This document shows positions 6,074-8,576 of a stretch of DNA of 8,576 nt, in pieces. The notes under the pieces were generated by a model that saw only the letters and a program-made list of their open reading frames with translations, was not told the origin of the DNA and ran no database searches. How positions within the stretch are numbered: position 1 is the first letter of the stretch; every line of letters starts with the position of its first letter. Position numbers and translations under genes: made by a program. This stretch comes from Symbiobacteriaceae bacterium (lineage in GTDB: Bacteria; Bacillota_E; Symbiobacteriia; Symbiobacteriales; Symbiobacteriaceae), in the NCBI GenBank assembly GCA_027356675.1, contig DAHVXO010000292.1:1-8576 (forward strand), read 5' to 3'.

Positions 6074-6547
6074 TTGAAAGCCAGGATCCTGGGAATCGCT
6101 GTAAGTCTCTTGGCGGTGACGAATCTCGTGACAGGTTGGCTGCTCTATTCCGCCATCCAAGACCGGAAGGAACTGGACCGACGAGACGCAGGGATGGCTA
6201 TAGGCCAGCTGCATGAGGCCTGGTGGGATCTACAGCCTGTCACCGGCGCTTCCAATGCCGACGCCCCGGAGCGGGTACTGAGGGCAGCCCAAAAGCTCCA
6301 GATTTCCTACCAGGCTCTATATGGGCTGGAACTAAGGAACGAACTCCCCACCAACGGGCAACGTTGGTCAGCAGTCACTAACGTCATACAGGGACCTCTG
6401 AATCGAATGATCATCTCTCGCGACTACAGTGACCTGCCGACCGTGAAGCGACGCTTGGAGGGAATCGCGGATTTGGTTCCCGTAGATAGCCAGGCCCTCC
6501 CCAAGCTGCGGGAGACACAGAATCGGCTTCGTGAGGTCTTTCGGTAG
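6074..6547 (+). CDS. Hypothetical membrane-anchored protein
   Basis: I do not recognise a family. The 157-aa protein starts with a basic KAR and a hydrophobic stretch at about residues 5-26 (ILGIAVSLLAVTNLVTGWLL), then a polar segment rich in D, R and E. This looks like a signal anchor with the remainder outside the cell. The rest appears mainly helical, with amphipathic stretches such as PERVLRAAQKLQISYQAL and RETQNRLREVF. The TTG start is preceded by AAGGAGGTG (6060-6068), one of the best ribosome binding sites in the window. An in-frame ATG at 5852 with its own good site would give 231 aa. I prefer the TTG because it places the membrane anchor at the N-terminus. Confidence 0.7.
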   Translation: MKARILGIAVSLLAVTNLVTGWLLYSAIQDRKELDRRDAGMAIGQLHEAWWDLQPVTGASNADAPERVLRAAQKLQISYQALYGLELRNELPTNGQRWSAVTNVIQGPLNRMIISRDYSDLPTVKRRLEGIADLVPVDSQALPKLRETQNRLREVFR

Positions 6548-6578
6548 TGGACTGGTGGATATTGTATCAATACATAAT
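6548..6578 (+). promoter_or_regulatory. Possible promoter in the gap before the 135-aa gene
   Basis: CATAAT (6573-6578) matches five of six -10 consensus bases and lies in an AT-rich patch that also contains the small inverted repeat TGTAT-CA-ATACA (6563-6574). The best upstream -35 is TGGACT (6548-6553), with a long 19-bp spacer. It is about 100 bp upstream of the TTG at 6677. Confidence 0.25.
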
Positions 6579-6676
6579 TTAGGAGAAAAACCCGCAGGAT
6601 GGCCTCGGAAGGCGTCGAATGCCGCACGCTACAGGCTGGGATCTGTTGGGTCAGCACTTGAAAGGAGCAACGGACG

Positions 6677-7084
6677 TTGAAACGGATTTTCGGGATCGTG
6701 GCGGTCATCAGTGTGGTACTCGTTATAGCATGGTGGGCACAGGGCAGAGGGCTGCACGTTCCGATTGACCAGGCATCCGTGAAGGAGGTACGGGTCTGGG
6801 GTGACGCCATCGGACATAGCGGGCGGCAAGCCACCCCTGACGAAAAGGATCAGATCATACGCTGGTTCAACGAAGGGGCAAATCCGTGGGACAACAGCGC
6901 CCTTGCCGGAACAACACCCCAGGCGGGTATCGACATTCGATTCAACGACGGAAGGCATATGGGCATCTTCCGTTCTGGATCCGACTTCGAGGTGCAAGAC
7001 TTCCGGTCGGTGAAGCCCCGCTATTACTGGCTCAAGCAAGCTGATCTGCGCAGGATCTTGGACGAACTGGCGAAGGGTCAGTAA
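6677..7084 (+). CDS. Hypothetical small membrane-anchored or secreted protein
   Basis: This is a 135-aa protein of no family I can name. It opens with KR and a hydrophobic segment at about residues 4-22 (IFGIVAVISVVLVIAWWAQ), a signal peptide or anchor without a lipobox cysteine. The exported part reads like a compact alpha/beta domain: a strand around VKEVRVWG, a helix around TPDEKDQIIRWFNEG, strands around GIDIRFNDGRHMGIF and DFEVQDF, and a final helix LRRILDELAKG. The TTG start follows AAAGGAG (6661-6667) with 9-nt spacing. It is on the same strand as the neighbouring exported unknowns and has no paralogue in the window that I can see. Confidence 0.72.
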   Translation: MKRIFGIVAVISVVLVIAWWAQGRGLHVPIDQASVKEVRVWGDAIGHSGRQATPDEKDQIIRWFNEGANPWDNSALAGTTPQAGIDIRFNDGRHMGIFRSGSDFEVQDFRSVKPRYYWLKQADLRRILDELAKGQ

Positions 7085-7097
7085 CAACGCCCAGACG

Positions 7098-7301
7098 GTG
7101 GCCACCCCCAGAGCGGAATTCCTGCAACGATATGATCATCGAATAGAACTTCACCGGGAGATCAGGAAGTCGATCCTGTTCCGCCTCACGGCAGATCAAT
7201 ATCTGTCCGATCGCGATGCTACCAAGGCAGGATTCATGGGGAGCGAGGAAGGATTACAGAGGCTTCGGGGTTTGGCCTGGAGATACCTCAACAGGGGATG
7301 A
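7098..7301 (+). CDS. Possible small hypothetical protein
   Basis: A 67-aa frame starts at GTG, 13 bp after the previous stop. The product is charged and looks helical (EFLQRYDHRIELHREIRKSILFRL), with many R, E and L residues and no signal peptide or membrane segment. Its amino-acid make-up resembles real protein, and the only other frames here are short. However, the nearest purine-rich site, GAAGGG (7072-7077), is 20 nt upstream, too far for good initiation. It may be a genuine small gene co-transcribed with the one at 6677, or a remnant of a longer gene. Confidence 0.4.
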   Translation: MATPRAEFLQRYDHRIELHREIRKSILFRLTADQYLSDRDATKAGFMGSEEGLQRLRGLAWRYLNRG

Positions 7302-7338
7302 CTGACAACGCAACTGTACAACATCGGACTAATATAAC

Positions 7339-7368
7339 ATGGCCGTCGGAAGCGTCAGAGTCACTTGT
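7339..7368 (+). repeat. Short element shared with other upstream regions
   Basis: ATGGCCGTCGGAAGCGTC (7339-7356) resembles ATGGCCTCGGAAGGCGTC (6599-6616), upstream of the 135-aa gene, with two single-base indels. Its continuation AAGCGTCAGA (7350-7359), then CTTGT after 4 nt, recurs at 8268-8277 (CTTGT after 3 nt), upstream of the last lipoprotein. The rest of the gap 7302-7448 holds an AT-rich TAATATAAC (7330-7338) but no well-spaced -35. Confidence 0.3.
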
Positions 7369-7448
7369 ATGTCGGATTCATCGATAAAGTCAGGCAGTGC
7401 AACCCAGATAGACCCCCTCTCGTCTATGAAGGTGAGGAGCAGTGAGAG

Positions 7449-8204
7449 GTGAGTGACGTGGTTCAAAGATCGACACTCTTCCTACTTTTGCTGGCACTCT
7501 CGGTCCTAAGCGGTTGTAGCGGGACGGAGCGGGAGCAGGACCGATCCCCGATGGCAGACTTGCCGAATGAGGTTGTGGCCCCCGTTGAGGACGGACTTGT
7601 ACTCCACTATGAGGGGATCAACGGTTTCGCAGGAGCTTGGTGGACCATAGCCGTTTATGCTGACGGTGCGGTAATCGCCACAACAGATGCGGGGCTGCGG
7701 AGGGGACGGATCTCAGGAGATCAACTTCGGTCACTCTCCGGCACCGCGGCCAAAGCCATTCGCGGTGTGGGTGATGCACGGGATTGCAAAGCCACCGACT
7801 TGTCGAACGAGACCTTTCGCCTGCGGACGAGCACCGAGGAACTACATGCAACGGTTTACGGGCTTGGGTGCGGGAGCACAGCGGCCCTGAAGCGCCTCGC
7901 CAGGTTCAGGGCCGAACTTTCCTCCATCAGAGCGCAGGCTACGGAAAGTTACACGCCCCCTGCTGTCTTGGTTTGGGTGGGTAAGACCGGTGGCTCGGAG
8001 CCCAGCCCTGTGCCGCCTGCATGGCCACTACCAGACCATCCGCCGTTTTTGTTCCCGAACGATGACCCTCTCCGACTCCCCGGCGAGTGGGTTACTGTGC
8101 TACCTTATCGGCGTGGCGGATCCGTTGGGGACGTCTACGAGTACCAAGGAAAAGCCTATTGGTTCCAGTGGCGACCCGTGTTGCCCGGCATTGCAGAACG
8201 GTAG
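7449..8204 (+). CDS. Lipoprotein with an emfourin-like segment
   Basis: The 251-aa product has a lipoprotein signal: R7, the hydrophobic core LFLLLLALSV and lipobox LSGC with C23, so it should be anchored to the outer face of the membrane. After a polar linker, residues about 48-105 read VLHYEGINGFAGAWWTIAVY, then ADGAV and a helix DQLRSLSGTAAKAI. The 'GGFAG ... DG ... L..L' layout recalls emfourin, a protealysin (M4 metalloprotease) inhibitor family, but this is a resemblance by eye only. C113 and C141 could form a disulfide. The C-terminus is proline-rich, then has a strand-like end (WVTVLPYRRGG to YEYQGKAYWFQW). The GTG at 7449 follows GGTGAGGAG (7431-7439). A GTG at 7458 is also possible and changes only three residues. 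No protease gene is nearby. Confidence 0.75.
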   Translation: MSDVVQRSTLFLLLLALSVLSGCSGTEREQDRSPMADLPNEVVAPVEDGLVLHYEGINGFAGAWWTIAVYADGAVIATTDAGLRRGRISGDQLRSLSGTAAKAIRGVGDARDCKATDLSNETFRLRTSTEELHATVYGLGCGSTAALKRLARFRAELSSIRAQATESYTPPAVLVWVGKTGGSEPSPVPPAWPLPDHPPFLFPNDDPLRLPGEWVTVLPYRRGGSVGDVYEYQGKAYWFQWRPVLPGIAER

Positions 8205-8220
8205 ACATAAGGACCCGTCG

Positions 8221-8235
8221 ATACCGGCGCGGTAT
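8221..8235. repeat. Small inverted repeat after the lipoprotein gene
   Basis: ATACCG (8221-8226) and CGGTAT (8230-8235) are perfect reverse complements around GCG, 16 bp after the stop at 8204. No T run follows, so it is at best a weak terminator or a processing hairpin. The rest of the gap up to 8396 contains two pairs of short direct repeats: CTAAGAAA at 8261 and 8321, GTGGCGC at 8284 and 8305. Confidence 0.3.
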
Positions 8236-8396
8236 TAGAGAATCCCCATGTTCCCGCTAGCTAAGAAAAGCGTCAGAACCCTTGTGGCGCCTATTCTTGC
8301 ACCAGTGGCGCACGTTTCGCCTAAGAAATCATCAAGAACGAACCGGTGGTTCATCCGCAGAATCCCATCACCTGTACACGAAAGGGAGTGCGCCGT

Positions 8397-8576
8397 TTGC
8401 AGTCGGGTGTGAGGTTTCGCCTGCTTCCGGCCCTGGCTGTGCCACTGATGCTGGTGCTTTCCGCCTGTCGGACGCCATGGTCTGTCCGACCTGACTCCGG
8501 CAATGCCGGTCATACGGTGACGGGAGGGGTTGCGGCCGACCACCTGCCCGCCGACCTGACCGCCGCAGGGACCACG
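8397..8576 (+). CDS. N-terminus of a lipoprotein, cut by the window end
   Basis: A frame beginning with TTG at 8397 stays open for 60 codons to the last base. It starts QSGVRFRLLPALAVPLMLVL after the initiator and reaches the lipobox LSAC with the cysteine at residue 24, followed by a polar stretch. This is a clear lipoprotein signal peptide. AAAGGGAG (8381-8388) precedes the TTG with 8-nt spacing. A GTG at 8409 in the same frame is an alternative. The visible mature part (RTPWSVRPDSGNAGHTV onward) shows no domain that I recognise. Its function cannot be told because the rest lies outside the window. Confidence 0.7.
   Translation, partial: MQSGVRFRLLPALAVPLMLVLSACRTPWSVRPDSGNAGHTVTGGVAADHLPADLTAAGTT

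Noticed and set aside
5762..6214. 150-aa open frame on the minus strand across the terminator and next gene start
   Set aside because: It runs through the operon terminator and overlaps a gene with an excellent ribosome binding site. No domain was recognised.
6599..6661. 20-codon open frame between the two membrane-anchored protein genes
   Set aside because: The nearest AGGAG is 13 nt upstream, the peptide has no recognisable feature, and its length is easily reached by chance.
1..8576. CRISPR array, tRNA, rRNA or insertion sequence
   Set aside because: No regularly spaced repeats, no tRNA-like cloverleaf, no rRNA-like conserved stretches and no transposase motifs or terminal repeats were seen.

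Overview
The window looks like chromosome of a fairly GC-rich Gram-positive bacterium, most likely a Firmicute (Bacillota). The reasons are strong AGGAGG-type ribosome binding sites before almost every gene, frequent TTG and GTG starts, several lipoproteins with classical lipoboxes, and an OpuC/BusR-type osmoprotectant module. Proteins of this style are familiar to me from Symbiobacterium-like lineages, but the sequence alone does not fix the genus.

Layout. Positions 1-453 hold no gene I can support, only a hairpin, a weak promoter candidate and a 17-bp palindrome. At 454-1275 lies an AadA-like aminoglycoside nucleotidyltransferase. The core of the window (1482-5758) is an osmoprotectant uptake locus: a GntR/RCK_C transcription factor of the BusR type (1482-2123), a regulatory region of about 260 bp packed with GACAA/TTGTC motifs, then a four-gene ABC transporter operon. 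The operon encodes an ATPase with tandem CBS domains, two MetI-like permeases and a quaternary-amine-binding lipoprotein. It ends at a strong terminator (5776-5801).

How the genes work together. The lipoprotein should capture glycine betaine, choline, carnitine or a related compound outside the membrane. The two permeases form the channel and the CBS-ATPase drives import. Upstream, the regulator carries a C-terminal RCK_C domain, the c-di-AMP receptor domain of BusR. A good promoter (2260-2288) has the motif GACAACC inside its spacer and the inverted copy GGTTGTC just after the expected start of transcription, exactly 22 bp apart. CBS domains of OpuC ATPases are also known c-di-AMP receptors, so the locus may be under two-level c-di-AMP control, of transcription and of transport activity. 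This is the most interesting system in the window.

The right third (6074-8576) is a run of small same-strand genes of unknown function, mostly exported: a 157-aa membrane-anchored protein, a 135-aa membrane-anchored protein, a possible 67-aa protein, a 251-aa lipoprotein with an emfourin-like segment, and the start of another lipoprotein that runs off the end. Several use TTG or GTG starts and some share short upstream sequence elements.
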